Below, in pieces: positions 57,011 through 64,000 of a stretch of 64,000 nucleotides of DNA. The stretch's first letter is position 1; the number at the start of each line of letters is the position of its first letter. Where the stretch lies: positions 33,700-97,699 of the forward strand of contig CALLAW010000043.1 of the NCBI GenBank assembly GCA_938001865.1. Reading direction: 5' to 3'. Made by a program: the position numbers and the translations under genes. The notes beneath the pieces are model-generated. The model did no database searches. It was given only the letters and a program-made list of their open reading frames with translations, and had not been told where the DNA came from. Source of the stretch: an uncultured Saprospiraceae bacterium (GTDB lineage Bacteria; Bacteroidota; Bacteroidia; Chitinophagales; Saprospiraceae).

Positions 57011-58464
57011 TGATAAAAATAACTGAAGTGAAATCAAGTAAAATCTATAGGCTCTTAGAATCTCAGTCTGCTGTTAAAAATAACCGATTTTTAAAGTACC
57101 TAAATTCGCCATACCACAATGCGAACAAGTCCATTATTATCCTTGCTGAACTGATCATAAAAGCCATCAAAAACGATGAAATGCTCTCAAAAGAAGACAG
57201 CATCAAAGCGATCTATGGAGAAATAGATATTCCAGACAAAAAATTTAGAAAATTATCATCGGACCTTATTACTAAATATCAAAACTTCATCACTCAAGAA
57301 GAGTTTGAGTCAAATAAATTACTCCAAAATAGACTTTTGCTAGAAAGCATCCAAGAGAACAAAATTGCAATACTTGTAGACAAAGCAAAATCAAATGCCT
57401 TGACAATCTTTGAAAGAGAACCAGAAAAGTCTGGATTATTCTTCAATCATATGTATGCACTGAATAAGTCGATCTACAACCTCCAATCGGAATACGAAAA
57501 AAAAATGATCAAAAAAGGGGCTAACCGAAATATCAACCTAGATGCCCTCAATAGCACACTTGATCAGTTCTATATCATTGAGAAACTCAGGCTAGCATGC
57601 GATCTCATCGCTTGGCAAAGAATCTACAAGATCAATGAACGTCCATTTGAAGTGGAGATTATGCTAAGAATGCTCGATAGAGGTGAGCTGTTGCAAAATC
57701 CAGTCATCTCAGCATATGTACACATCTACAATATGCTGATCAATAGGAATGCAGATGAACACTACGAACAACTCAAAACCGAAATCCCAAAAAACTTAGA
57801 TCACTTCCCAGCAGAAGAAATACGAGAGATCTACGACTCGCTGCTTACCTACAACATTGGACGACTCAGTATCAAGCCTGAATATCATCTCGGAGAAGCG
57901 CTTGGCATCTATGATTTTGCAATAGAAAATGATATCATCACAGATGACGGGAACATCTCTCCAACTACATTTAGAAATTATGTAGTGATTGGACTGAGGA
58001 ACAATGAGTTTGACAGAGTAGAGCAATTCATAAAAACAAAATCTCGATTACTAGAAGAAAAACATCGAGAAAACGCTGTTAACTTTTCTTTAGCTAGACT
58101 CTATTGGTATCAAAAAAAATGGACCAAAGTGATCCAACAACTCGCGATTGTCGAGTTTAACGACACATTTTACAATATCAATGCTAAAATCATGCTCTGT
58201 AGCTCCTATTATGAATTGCAGGAATATGACACCTTGGAATACTCGTTGGATGCATTTTACACAGCTCTGAATAGAAATAAGGAACTTAGCGAGACTAAGA
58301 CTATCCCATACAAGAGGTTTATCATGTATACCAAGAAGCTCTTAAAACTGAGGGATAATGAAAATCAAGAGGTACAACTACTCATCAATACAATAACACA
58401 AGACACTAAGGTAAACGGTAAAACCTGGCTACTAGAGAAGCTTCAAGAAAAACTCAAACAATGA
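57010..58464 (+). CDS. Helical protein of unknown function, 484 residues
   Basis: 484 residues from TTG; a GTG at 57028 (MKSSKIYRLLES) is an equally good start. There is no signal peptide or membrane segment. It is all-helical with lysine/glutamate-rich amphipathic helices and TPR-like pairs (AVNFSLARLYWYQKKWTKVI, then QQLAIVEF). The N-terminal segment NNRFLKYLNSPYHNANKSII resembles what I recall from paralogous Saprospiria proteins. The plan resembles the 506-residue protein at 36.8 kb. It overlaps the thioesterase gene by 4 bases, so the two are coupled. Function unknown. Confidence 0.75.
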   Translation: MIKITEVKSSKIYRLLESQSAVKNNRFLKYLNSPYHNANKSIIILAELIIKAIKNDEMLSKEDSIKAIYGEIDIPDKKFRKLSSDLITKYQNFITQEEFESNKLLQNRLLLESIQENKIAILVDKAKSNALTIFEREPEKSGLFFNHMYALNKSIYNLQSEYEKKMIKKGANRNINLDALNSTLDQFYIIEKLRLACDLIAWQRIYKINERPFEVEIMLRMLDRGELLQNPVISAYVHIYNMLINRNADEHYEQLKTEIPKNLDHFPAEEIREIYDSLLTYNIGRLSIKPEYHLGEALGIYDFAIENDIITDDGNISPTTFRNYVVIGLRNNEFDRVEQFIKTKSRLLEEKHRENAVNFSLARLYWYQKKWTKVIQQLAIVEFNDTFYNINAKIMLCSSYYELQEYDTLEYSLDAFYTALNRNKELSETKTIPYKRFIMYTKKLLKLRDNENQEVQLLINTITQDTKVNGKTWLLEKLQEKLKQ

Positions 58465-58892
58465 CTCACCAAACAACGTCAATCTGGAATCCTGATCTTA
58501 CATTAGATACTCTCAATTCATTTGGCCAGACCAATCTCTCTGCACTCCTTGATATCAAATTTGTGGAAATCGGAATAGACTACCTCAAAGCTACAATGCC
58601 TGTCGATCAGAGGACGATGCAGCCATTTGGATTACTCCATGGAGGTGCTTCTGCAGCGCTAGCTGAGACGATTGGGAGTGTTGCATCTCACTCTATTGTC
58701 AATCCAAATGGCATCTATGTAGGCCTCGAAGTTACAGCAACCCACCTGCGTAGCGGTAAAGAAGGAATGGTCACCGGTATCGTGACTCCGATCAAGATAG
58801 GGAGGCAAATACATGTGTGGAACATTGAAATCTATCAAAAAGAAAGACATCTCTGTCATGCAACACTAAAGACTATGGTCCAACACCAATGA
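58461..58892 (+). CDS. Hotdog-fold thioesterase (PaaI/MenI-like)
   Basis: 143 residues. The active-site pattern MQPFGLLHGGASAALAETIG is that of the PaaI/YdiI group, in which the HGG loop and the helix Glu act on acyl-CoA. GIYVGLEVTATHLRSGKEG also fits. It may hydrolyse 1,4-dihydroxy-2-naphthoyl-CoA (menaquinone synthesis) or aromatic acyl-CoAs. No men or paa genes are in the window to decide. Confidence 0.9.
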   Translation: MTHQTTSIWNPDLTLDTLNSFGQTNLSALLDIKFVEIGIDYLKATMPVDQRTMQPFGLLHGGASAALAETIGSVASHSIVNPNGIYVGLEVTATHLRSGKEGMVTGIVTPIKIGRQIHVWNIEIYQKERHLCHATLKTMVQHQ

Positions 58893-59191
58893 TATCAAAA
58901 TGCTCTCCACGAGAAATTCCCTCGTTAGAATATTTTAATGGAGAGTAACCATAGATGACAAATAGCCTTATCCTACAAGAAGTAAGAGTTAGAGCTATAG
59001 TGATAAGTCTTACACAATCGAGAGAAAAATTTCAACTTATTGAACTATTGATTGTTTGCTATGATGCATTATCGGTGAGGATCGATACCCTTGCGGAAAA
59101 ACCGCGTGATGTCAAACCACCGTCATAAGAAATAGATTTATTTAACGACATTTGTGTACATTATTTACACTTGATATAATTTTAAACTCTA
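58893..59191. other. Intergenic region with a candidate RNA structure
   Basis: About 300 bases without a gene. The part at 59073-59122 can fold into a closed structure (outer CGGTG/CACCG, inner GCGG-AAAAA-CCGC). Apart from that, only A/T-rich DNA precedes the next gene. Confidence 0.5.
59073..59122 (+). ncRNA. Candidate structured RNA element
   Basis: A 5-bp outer stem (CGGTG/CACCG) encloses an internal loop and a GCGG/CCGC hairpin with an A5 loop. GATACCC on one side and GTGATGTC on the other form the internal loop. It lies 70 bases upstream of the large T9SS gene. No known riboswitch class fits. Confidence 0.25.
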
Positions 59192-61588
59192 ATGAAATCA
59201 CTTTTCACCCTTACGCTTACACTCCTTATCTGTTTATCGCTATCTAGTCAAGAAGACTTCAACCTTGAGTTGTTAGCCAATGTCTCAGTCGGTGAAGCAG
59301 GAAATGATATTTGGGGCTATGTTGACTCTAATGGAATTGAATATGCTGCAATGGGTAGTGCTACTAAGGTTTCAATCTTCAGTTTGGAGGATCCGACTAA
59401 CCCAATCCTCAGACAAGAAGTCCCAGGAGACGGATCGGTCTGGAGAGACATGAAACATTATAAAAATCATATCTACTTTACAACCGACACAGGCGACGAT
59501 GGACTTGGTATAATCGATATGACTAATGCCCCAGAGAGTATCACATATACATACTGGACACCGTCGATCACCATTAATAGCTTCACAGAGAACCTAGAAA
59601 CATGCCACAATCTTTTTATCGACGAAAATGGGTATTGCTATCTCGCTGGCTGTAATATTCCTGACGATTTCAATACGAACGGGATCATCATACTCGACCT
59701 CAATCAAGATCCCAATGTCCCGGTGATCGTAGGAGACATCACTCGTGCTTACTCACATGATGTCTATGTTAGAGATAACATTCTCTACTCTTCGGAGATA
59801 AGAAATGGTGAGTTTGGCATCTATGACGTAACAGACAAAGCCAATCCTCAATTCTTGGTATCACAAGCCACTTCATCAGACTTCACTCATAATGCTTGGT
59901 TGTCAGATGATGGTAATTATCTCTATACCACCGACGAAGTAGAAAACTCTTTTGTTGATGGATACGATATCTCTGACTTGAACAACATCACACAGACTGA
60001 CAAATACAGACCGTTGGCTACAGAAGGAAATGGTGTCATCCCTCACAATACACACTTTATCAATGACTACTTAGTGACATCATGGTACACTGATGGACTA
60101 GTCATAACAGATGTCTCAGACCCTACAAACATCGTCAAGGTAGGAGCATATGATACGTTCAAAAATGAAGCAAGCATCCAAGGAAGATGGTTTGATGGTA
60201 CATGGGGGGCATATCCATGGCTACCCTCGGGAATCATACTGGCAAGTGATATCAGTACAGGACTGTACGTATTCCAACCTACATATACTCGAGCAAGTCG
60301 GATAGAAGGTACAGTGACAGACATCCAGACAGGTGCTTCCATCCCATCTGCTCAGATCCGATTTGTAGACCAAGAATTTAGTTTTGCTCAAGCAAATGCA
60401 AATGGCGAATACAAAGGTGGCATCGCTAGAGAAGGCGAGCAGTTGATAGAGTTTAGTCACCCACTCTACTTTACAGATACACTCTCAGCTGTAGTCTCTG
60501 CCGGAACGGTTACTATCGTAGATGCACAACTCTTAACCCTGGCTCCAGAAATTAGCGGTACAGTCGTCGATATGAACGGTACAGCTATTCCATTGGCCAA
60601 AGTTGAAGGATTCAATGCTGAGCAACAGATTGACATCATTGCAGATAACCAAGGAAATTTCACATTCAAGTTATTAGACCTTCCTACTGTACTTTATGGC
60701 GGTGCTTGGGGGTATCAGTCTCAATCGTTAAACCTCCCCAACAATCAGATAGAGAGTATCACAATTGTCTTGCAAGATGGCTATAGAGATGAGTTCATTG
60801 TGGACCTTGGCTGGGAAGTTATTGATGAGGCAGGCTCAGGAGCATGGGTAAGAGAAGCCCCAAATGGCACACAAAGTCAAGGGATGTTAATCAATCCTAG
60901 CAGTGATATGCCAGGAGACCTTGGCAACCTTGCTTACGTCACAGGTAACTCTCCAGATGGAGGTGTAGGTAATGATGATGTAGATGATGGTGTAGTCACG
61001 CTAAAATCGCCAGAGATGGATCTCTCTACATATGACAATCCTAAGCTCTCATTTGCCTATTGGTTTACCAATGAAGGTGGCAATTCTACACCAAATGACA
61101 ACCTAGAAATAGCGATCGTCAATAACAACACTGGAGAGCTATTCTCAGTAATCAACACTGCAGAGTCTCTATCGCAATGGATCGTAGTAGATAGTCTATT
61201 CTTCAAGTCATATCTGACTGACCTATCGTCAGTATCTGTACAGGTCGTTACGAGTGATGCTATGGATACTGGACATTTAGTAGAGGGCGGATTTGATATA
61301 TTTGAGGTAGTCGATGTGCCGATAAGTAATACAGTCGACTTAGGAATGAGCCATGCCATTGAGCTCTACCCTAATCCGAGCACAACACAAGTGAATATCA
61401 AGATTGAAGAGGGATATACACCTCACTCTCTGACGATTACTAACCAAAGCGGGAGCAAAATCTATGACCAACATCTGACATCTCATGCCCACTCCATAGA
61501 AGTCGAGCAGTGGCCAAGTGGTATCTATTTTGTAAAGATCGTGATGGAAAGTGGAGAAGCCTCAATAACACGGTTTACCGTTGAATAA
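59192..61588 (+). CDS. Secreted LVIVD/choice-of-anchor-B-type protein with T9SS sorting domain
   Basis: 798 residues with a signal peptide ending LSSQ. Residues about 20-370 are beta-propeller repeats of the LVIVD type (DIWGYVDSNGIEYAAMGSAT, GIYDVTDKANPQFLVSQA, GLVITDVSDPTNIVKVGAYD). Two CarboxypepD_reg-like sandwiches follow (about 370-460 and 462-530: IEGTVTDIQTGASIPSAQIR, ISGTVVDMNGTAIPLAKVEG). A jelly-roll-like region (about 530-705) and a T9SS type A domain (LYPNPSTTQVNIKIEEGYTP to RFTVE) close the protein. It is probably a surface-exposed binding protein. Single gene. Confidence 0.88.
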   Translation: MKSLFTLTLTLLICLSLSSQEDFNLELLANVSVGEAGNDIWGYVDSNGIEYAAMGSATKVSIFSLEDPTNPILRQEVPGDGSVWRDMKHYKNHIYFTTDTGDDGLGIIDMTNAPESITYTYWTPSITINSFTENLETCHNLFIDENGYCYLAGCNIPDDFNTNGIIILDLNQDPNVPVIVGDITRAYSHDVYVRDNILYSSEIRNGEFGIYDVTDKANPQFLVSQATSSDFTHNAWLSDDGNYLYTTDEVENSFVDGYDISDLNNITQTDKYRPLATEGNGVIPHNTHFINDYLVTSWYTDGLVITDVSDPTNIVKVGAYDTFKNEASIQGRWFDGTWGAYPWLPSGIILASDISTGLYVFQPTYTRASRIEGTVTDIQTGASIPSAQIRFVDQEFSFAQANANGEYKGGIAREGEQLIEFSHPLYFTDTLSAVVSAGTVTIVDAQLLTLAPEISGTVVDMNGTAIPLAKVEGFNAEQQIDIIADNQGNFTFKLLDLPTVLYGGAWGYQSQSLNLPNNQIESITIVLQDGYRDEFIVDLGWEVIDEAGSGAWVREAPNGTQSQGMLINPSSDMPGDLGNLAYVTGNSPDGGVGNDDVDDGVVTLKSPEMDLSTYDNPKLSFAYWFTNEGGNSTPNDNLEIAIVNNNTGELFSVINTAESLSQWIVVDSLFFKSYLTDLSSVSVQVVTSDAMDTGHLVEGGFDIFEVVDVPISNTVDLGMSHAIELYPNPSTTQVNIKIEEGYTPHSLTITNQSGSKIYDQHLTSHAHSIEVEQWPSGIYFVKIVMESGEASITRFTVE

Positions 61589-61636
61589 TTTTGAAAAAAA
61601 TCAAAGCGAGAGTTGTATTTGAAAAAAATAAAATTC

Positions 61637-61644
61637 TATATTTG
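61637..61644 (+). promoter_or_regulatory. Promoter -7 box of tRNA-Glu
   Basis: TATATTTG fits TAnnTTTG. A TTG at 61613-61615 lies 21 bases upstream as -33. The tRNA begins 15 bases downstream. Confidence 0.6.
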
Positions 61645-61658
61645 CACTCGCTTTAGAT

Positions 61659-61730
61659 GGCCCGTTCGTCTAGGGGTTAGGACGCCAGGTTTTCATCCTG
61701 GTAGCAGGGGTTCGAATCCCCTACGGGCTA
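61659..61730 (+). tRNA. tRNA-Glu (anticodon TTC)
   Basis: The acceptor stem is GGCCCGT/ACGGGCT, D arm CTAGGGGTTAGG, anticodon loop TTTTCAT between CCAGG and CCTGG (anticodon TTC), and T arm GGGGTTCGAATCCCC. The discriminator base is A and CCA is not encoded. Confidence 0.96.
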
Positions 61731-61746
61731 CAATTGAATAAGGCAT

Positions 61747-61781
61747 GAGCCCCGCAGTTTCGTCGCTTCGGGGCTCTTTTT
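61747..61781 (+). terminator. Intrinsic terminator after tRNA-Glu
   Basis: GAGCCCCG pairs with CGGGGCTC, followed by TTTTT. It starts 16 bases beyond the tRNA. Confidence 0.88.
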
Positions 61782-61948
61782 ATTAGGGATCTATACTCTC
61801 CTCTTCAATGTTACTCTACTCTATCACCCTACTTGCTCTTCCTCTCTTGTCTATATCTAATGGCAAGAGCCAAATAAGAGATATGATATGGATAGCACAA
61901 AATCTCTAGCAGCACAGATATCTTAAAAGTATGGACAACAAAGAAGAG

Positions 61949-61956
61949 TATATTTG
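61949..61956 (+). promoter_or_regulatory. Possible promoter -7 box for the DUF4286 gene
   Basis: TATATTTG fits TAnnTTTG, about 100 bases before the ATG. No -33 element is clear. Confidence 0.3.
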
Positions 61957-62055
61957 CATAAAGATTACAACTTCTAGATCAAGATAGTCTGTAATCAAAA
62001 CGTAAGCTATCCTCAGAATAGGAGCTAATGAAATCTCCATACACAAACTAATATT

Positions 62056-62376
62056 ATGATCGAGTACAGAGTCGAGTGTCTTGTTCACTACACAAAAGCC
62101 CACGAATGGGAAACATTCTTTACTGAGCATCACCTTCAAGATGTGATGAATACAGGTTGTTTTACCGATTATCACTTTGCTAAGGATACTGAAGCAGATG
62201 GCAATTCTGTCAGATTCGTCACATCTTATTATTGTGAATCCTTTGAAATCTTAGAACGATATCAATCTGAATACAGCCCCCAACTCCAAACAGACTGTAA
62301 GGAGAGATTCGACGGGAAGTTTACAGCATCTCGATCGATACTACATGTCATCAAGAGATCATCACCAGTGAGTTAG
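62056..62376 (+). CDS. DUF4286 family protein
   Basis: 106 residues. The order of motifs, IEYRVECLVHYTKAHEWETF, then HLQDVMNTGCFTDYHFAKD, then SVRFVTSYYCESFEILERYQ and FDGKFTASRSILHVI, matches DUF4286. That family has a small ferredoxin-like fold found across Bacteroidota and some other phyla. It is cytoplasmic, with unknown biochemical role. Single-gene unit. Confidence 0.87.
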   Translation: MIEYRVECLVHYTKAHEWETFFTEHHLQDVMNTGCFTDYHFAKDTEADGNSVRFVTSYYCESFEILERYQSEYSPQLQTDCKERFDGKFTASRSILHVIKRSSPVS

Positions 62377-62643
62377 ACTTCTTTACAAGCAGTGGCATCG
62401 ATACAAGCAATGATTACTGGGTCGTAGCCCAAATAATTCACTTCAAAGGGTTTTCGACCTTATGTCACATCTATAAGAGAAATCTACCATCGTAGTCTGT
62501 GGCAGTACTAAAGCTTATCATCTTTACTGACCAATGAACTGAACATACACTCCAGCTTATCTGCAATTCATTTACCTCATTCTAGATCTAACTAATAAGA
62601 TCATTCACTTTCAAACAATCAGTTTGTCGTCAGAGATAACATC

Positions 62644-62689
62644 CCAAGAACTTGAAGACATCCTCGAACAACTCCAGTCAGAAGAGAGC
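62644..62689 (+). pseudogene. Partial duplicate of xseB
   Basis: 42 of 46 bases match xseB at 63172-63217. The frame reads SQELEDILEQLQSEESL against YQELEGILQQLQSEESL in the intact gene. It is part of an open stretch to a stop near 62712 but has no ATG and diverges on both sides. It is probably a relic of tandem duplication. Confidence 0.6.
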
Positions 62690-62698
62690 TTGATCGGA

Positions 62699-62863
62699 TT
62701 ACCACTCATGTGAAAGTATACCGTTTAATTTAATCCAGAATTGATCTTGAACACATGTTCCCTCAACTGATACAATAATTGGTTCTCCAATAACACCTAA
62801 AATGAATTCTTCACATTCAAATGGATTTTCTAATGGCAATCTTGAGGACCCCCCAATTGAAAA
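62699..62863 (-). pseudogene. Protein-like relic frame
   Basis: On the minus strand a start-less frame encodes LPLENPFECEEFILGVIGEP, then VSVEGTCVQDQFWIKLNGIL, ending SHEW. Upstream it is interrupted by several stops. The composition looks like a real protein fragment, but no family is recognised. Confidence 0.3.
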
Positions 62864-63092
62864 TCAATATTTGTCACATTCAACACATTATAAAGATCAC
62901 AATGTATACTATCCATCATCTCCCTTTCATCGTTCAATTCAATACTCTCAACTGAAAGCAATCTTTTGCACCAAAGGAAATCAACATCAGGTAGATGAAG
63001 TCAAAGCTAATATCGGCGATTCTTATACAGTACCGAACATTGAAAAATATCACTGCTCTACTGAGTTCATTGAAGATGGCACATTATCATAA
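62802..63092 (+). CDS. Hypothetical ORF, doubtful
   Basis: 96 residues with no signal peptide or known domain. The first part is rich in Ser, His and Asn, and the last part (QVDEVKANIGDSYTVPNIEK) looks more protein-like. It overlaps a minus-strand relic frame and lies in decayed DNA, so it may not be a gene. Confidence 0.25.
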   Translation: MNSSHSNGFSNGNLEDPPIENQYLSHSTHYKDHNVYYPSSPFHRSIQYSQLKAIFCTKGNQHQVDEVKANIGDSYTVPNIEKYHCSTEFIEDGTLS

Positions 63093-63127
63093 AATCTTCT
63101 CATCTTTACATCTCAAACTCTACGACA

Positions 63128-63331
63128 ATGGCAAAGAAAAAAGCAGCAAACTTTAGCTTCGATACAGCATACCAAGAACTTGAAGGCATCCTACAACAAC
63201 TCCAATCAGAAGAGAGCCTTGACAACTTAGAATCTCAAGTCAAAAAGGCAACAGAGTTGATCTTAGCTTGTAAGGGCAAACTGAGAGAACTTGATACACT
63301 TGTAGATAAGACAATCAATCCCGATGATTGA
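63128..63331 (+). CDS. xseB: Exodeoxyribonuclease VII small subunit
   Basis: 67 residues. NFSFDTAYQELEGILQQLQS with the following LDNLESQVKKATELILACKG is the XseB coiled-coil signature. It joins the large subunit XseA to form exonuclease VII, which degrades single-stranded DNA. xseA is not in this window. Confidence 0.93.
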   Translation: MAKKKAANFSFDTAYQELEGILQQLQSEESLDNLESQVKKATELILACKGKLRELDTLVDKTINPDD

Positions 63332-63349
63332 AACAGAATGTAAATCCCC

Positions 63350-64000
63350 TTACTCTTTCACAAATTGAGCACTATAGACTACCCTTTCTAGGTTTTGCGA
63401 TGGAAATAAATCAACTGTGTATACTCCTGATTGAAAAGAAGTAACATCTACTTTATATAGACCTTGATCAATGATGTCATTTTCAGAGAACACTCTCTTA
63501 CCTGAGAGATCCGTGACGACTAAATGATGAGCTTTTGTGATCTCAGGAAGTGTAACTGTAATCTCATTGACAGCCGGATTTGGGAAGACATGTAATGCAC
63601 TGACTGAGTAGACATATTCATCAAAGATAGAGCTGATTGTCGGGTCACACTTTTCCTCCTCATCTACTCTAAATCTTGGAAAGTTTGGGAAAGAAGCTGT
63701 CCCAGTTCGAGCAGGTAACCTTACTCCATTCTGAACGAAATTACAGTCACTGCCTTTTTGGTCTGGAGCATGAATGATATGATATGAATCTGTACTTGAT
63801 TGAGGGCACATATAGATCTTACAATCAGGACCAAGTGCCATCAAAGTAAAGATTGTCTGTACAGGGTCTAAGGTACCATTGTAGACATCAATTAACTCTA
63901 TTCCATCAGTTTGAATATCAGTCTCCCATAAGTCAACTTGATGAAGTTCCAAGGCAGAAGCAGTATAGATAAATCGACTGTTTGGTGACCACTCAAGACT
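63350..64000 (-). CDS. T9SS-sorted secreted protein, C-terminal part
   Basis: The reading frame stays open to the right edge, so at least 216 residues are seen and the N-terminus lies outside. The part begins SLEWSPNSRFIYTASALELH, resembling WD40/PD40-type propeller repeats, and continues with MALGPDCKIYMCPQSSTDSY. It ends in a T9SS type A domain of about 85 residues (HVFPNPAVNEITVTLPE to SAQFVKE). Probably a cell-surface propeller protein. Confidence 0.85.
   Translation of the reverse strand, partial: SLEWSPNSRFIYTASALELHQVDLWETDIQTDGIELIDVYNGTLDPVQTIFTLMALGPDCKIYMCPQSSTDSYHIIHAPDQKGSDCNFVQNGVRLPARTGTASFPNFPRFRVDEEEKCDPTISSIFDEYVYSVSALHVFPNPAVNEITVTLPEITKAHHLVVTDLSGKRVFSENDIIDQGLYKVDVTSFQSGVYTVDLFPSQNLERVVYSAQFVKE

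Larger units (their letters stand above)
62377..63127. other. Decayed region upstream of xseB
   Basis: About 750 bases with broken frames. It holds a diverged copy of part of xseB (62644-62689), a protein-like minus-strand frame without start (62699-62863) and an unsupported plus-strand ORF (62802-63092). It looks like remnants of duplicated or inactivated genes. Confidence 0.5.

Noticed and set aside
59073..59122. TPP-riboswitch resemblance (TGAGgatcGATACCCTT)
   Set aside because: The second conserved half (ACCTGAT, GCG-AGGGA) and the two-helix layout are missing, and the downstream gene is not thiamine-related.

Overview
The window looks like chromosomal DNA of a Bacteroidota bacterium, most likely a Saprospiria/Lewinella-type marine or sludge organism. 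This rests on: at least six secreted proteins ending in type IX secretion (T9SS) sorting domains; two large FG-GAP/ASPIC-UnbV proteins; a DUF4249 lipoprotein beside a TonB receptor; FecI/FecR-type sigma and anti-sigma genes; Bacteroidota -7 promoter boxes (TAnnTTTG) and almost no Shine-Dalgarno sequences; and tRNAs without encoded CCA. No rRNA operon, prophage, IS element or CRISPR array was seen.

Layout. 1-6.9 kb: a leftward operon of a TetR regulator, TolC-like outer membrane factor, membrane-fusion lipoprotein and RND pump, running into pdxH (cut by the window edge). 7.1-10.4 kb: a large ASPIC/UnbV lipoprotein, then a 0.7 kb gap and tRNA-Ser. 11.3-16.7 kb: a trans-envelope signalling locus (ECF sigma, FecR-like anti-sigma, STN-containing TonB receptor, DUF4249 lipoprotein). 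16.8-22.9 kb: a conserved lipoprotein, tRNA-His and a lipid-related group (FadH-like reductase, DUF4442 hotdog protein, CurA-like reductase, sterol-desaturase family enzyme, SCP2 carrier). 23-29 kb: HerA-like ATPase, a T9SS FG-GAP protein with a small beta-barrel partner, and a methyltransferase. 30-31.3 kb: a PIN-toxin/antitoxin pair and a SUI1/YciH factor. 31.3-36.5 kb: two secreted proteins, a SpoU methylase, a periplasmic-binding-type lipoprotein and guaA.

36.8-39.6 kb holds the least explained DNA: a 506-residue helical protein of unknown function, then a 1.2 kb gap with a consensus promoter, a 21-codon ORF encoding an amphipathic peptide, a 14-bp perfect hairpin and a strong terminator. 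39.6-45.2 kb: valS, an ECF sigma/anti-sigma pair preceded by a possible 42-residue ORF, a T9SS beta-propeller and dapB. 45.2-54.3 kb: recQ, a DUF6089/PorG-like barrel, an S8 protease with a 226-residue insert, yajC, aroK, trxB, class II aldolase, a 48-bp palindromic terminator and a glycosyltransferase. 54.4-64 kb: a dockerin-bearing T9SS protein, a second unknown helical protein whose start lies in an inverted repeat, a hotdog thioesterase, a large LVIVD-type T9SS protein, tRNA-Glu, a DUF4286 protein, decayed DNA with a partial copy of xseB, xseB itself, and another T9SS protein running off the end.

Most genes are housekeeping or typical Bacteroidota surface genes. The best candidates for something undescribed are the micropeptide locus at 38.5-39.0 kb, the two unknown helical proteins with inverted repeats at their starts, and the sigma-linked TonB/DUF4249 locus. 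All functions are read from sequence and memory of families; no database search was run.
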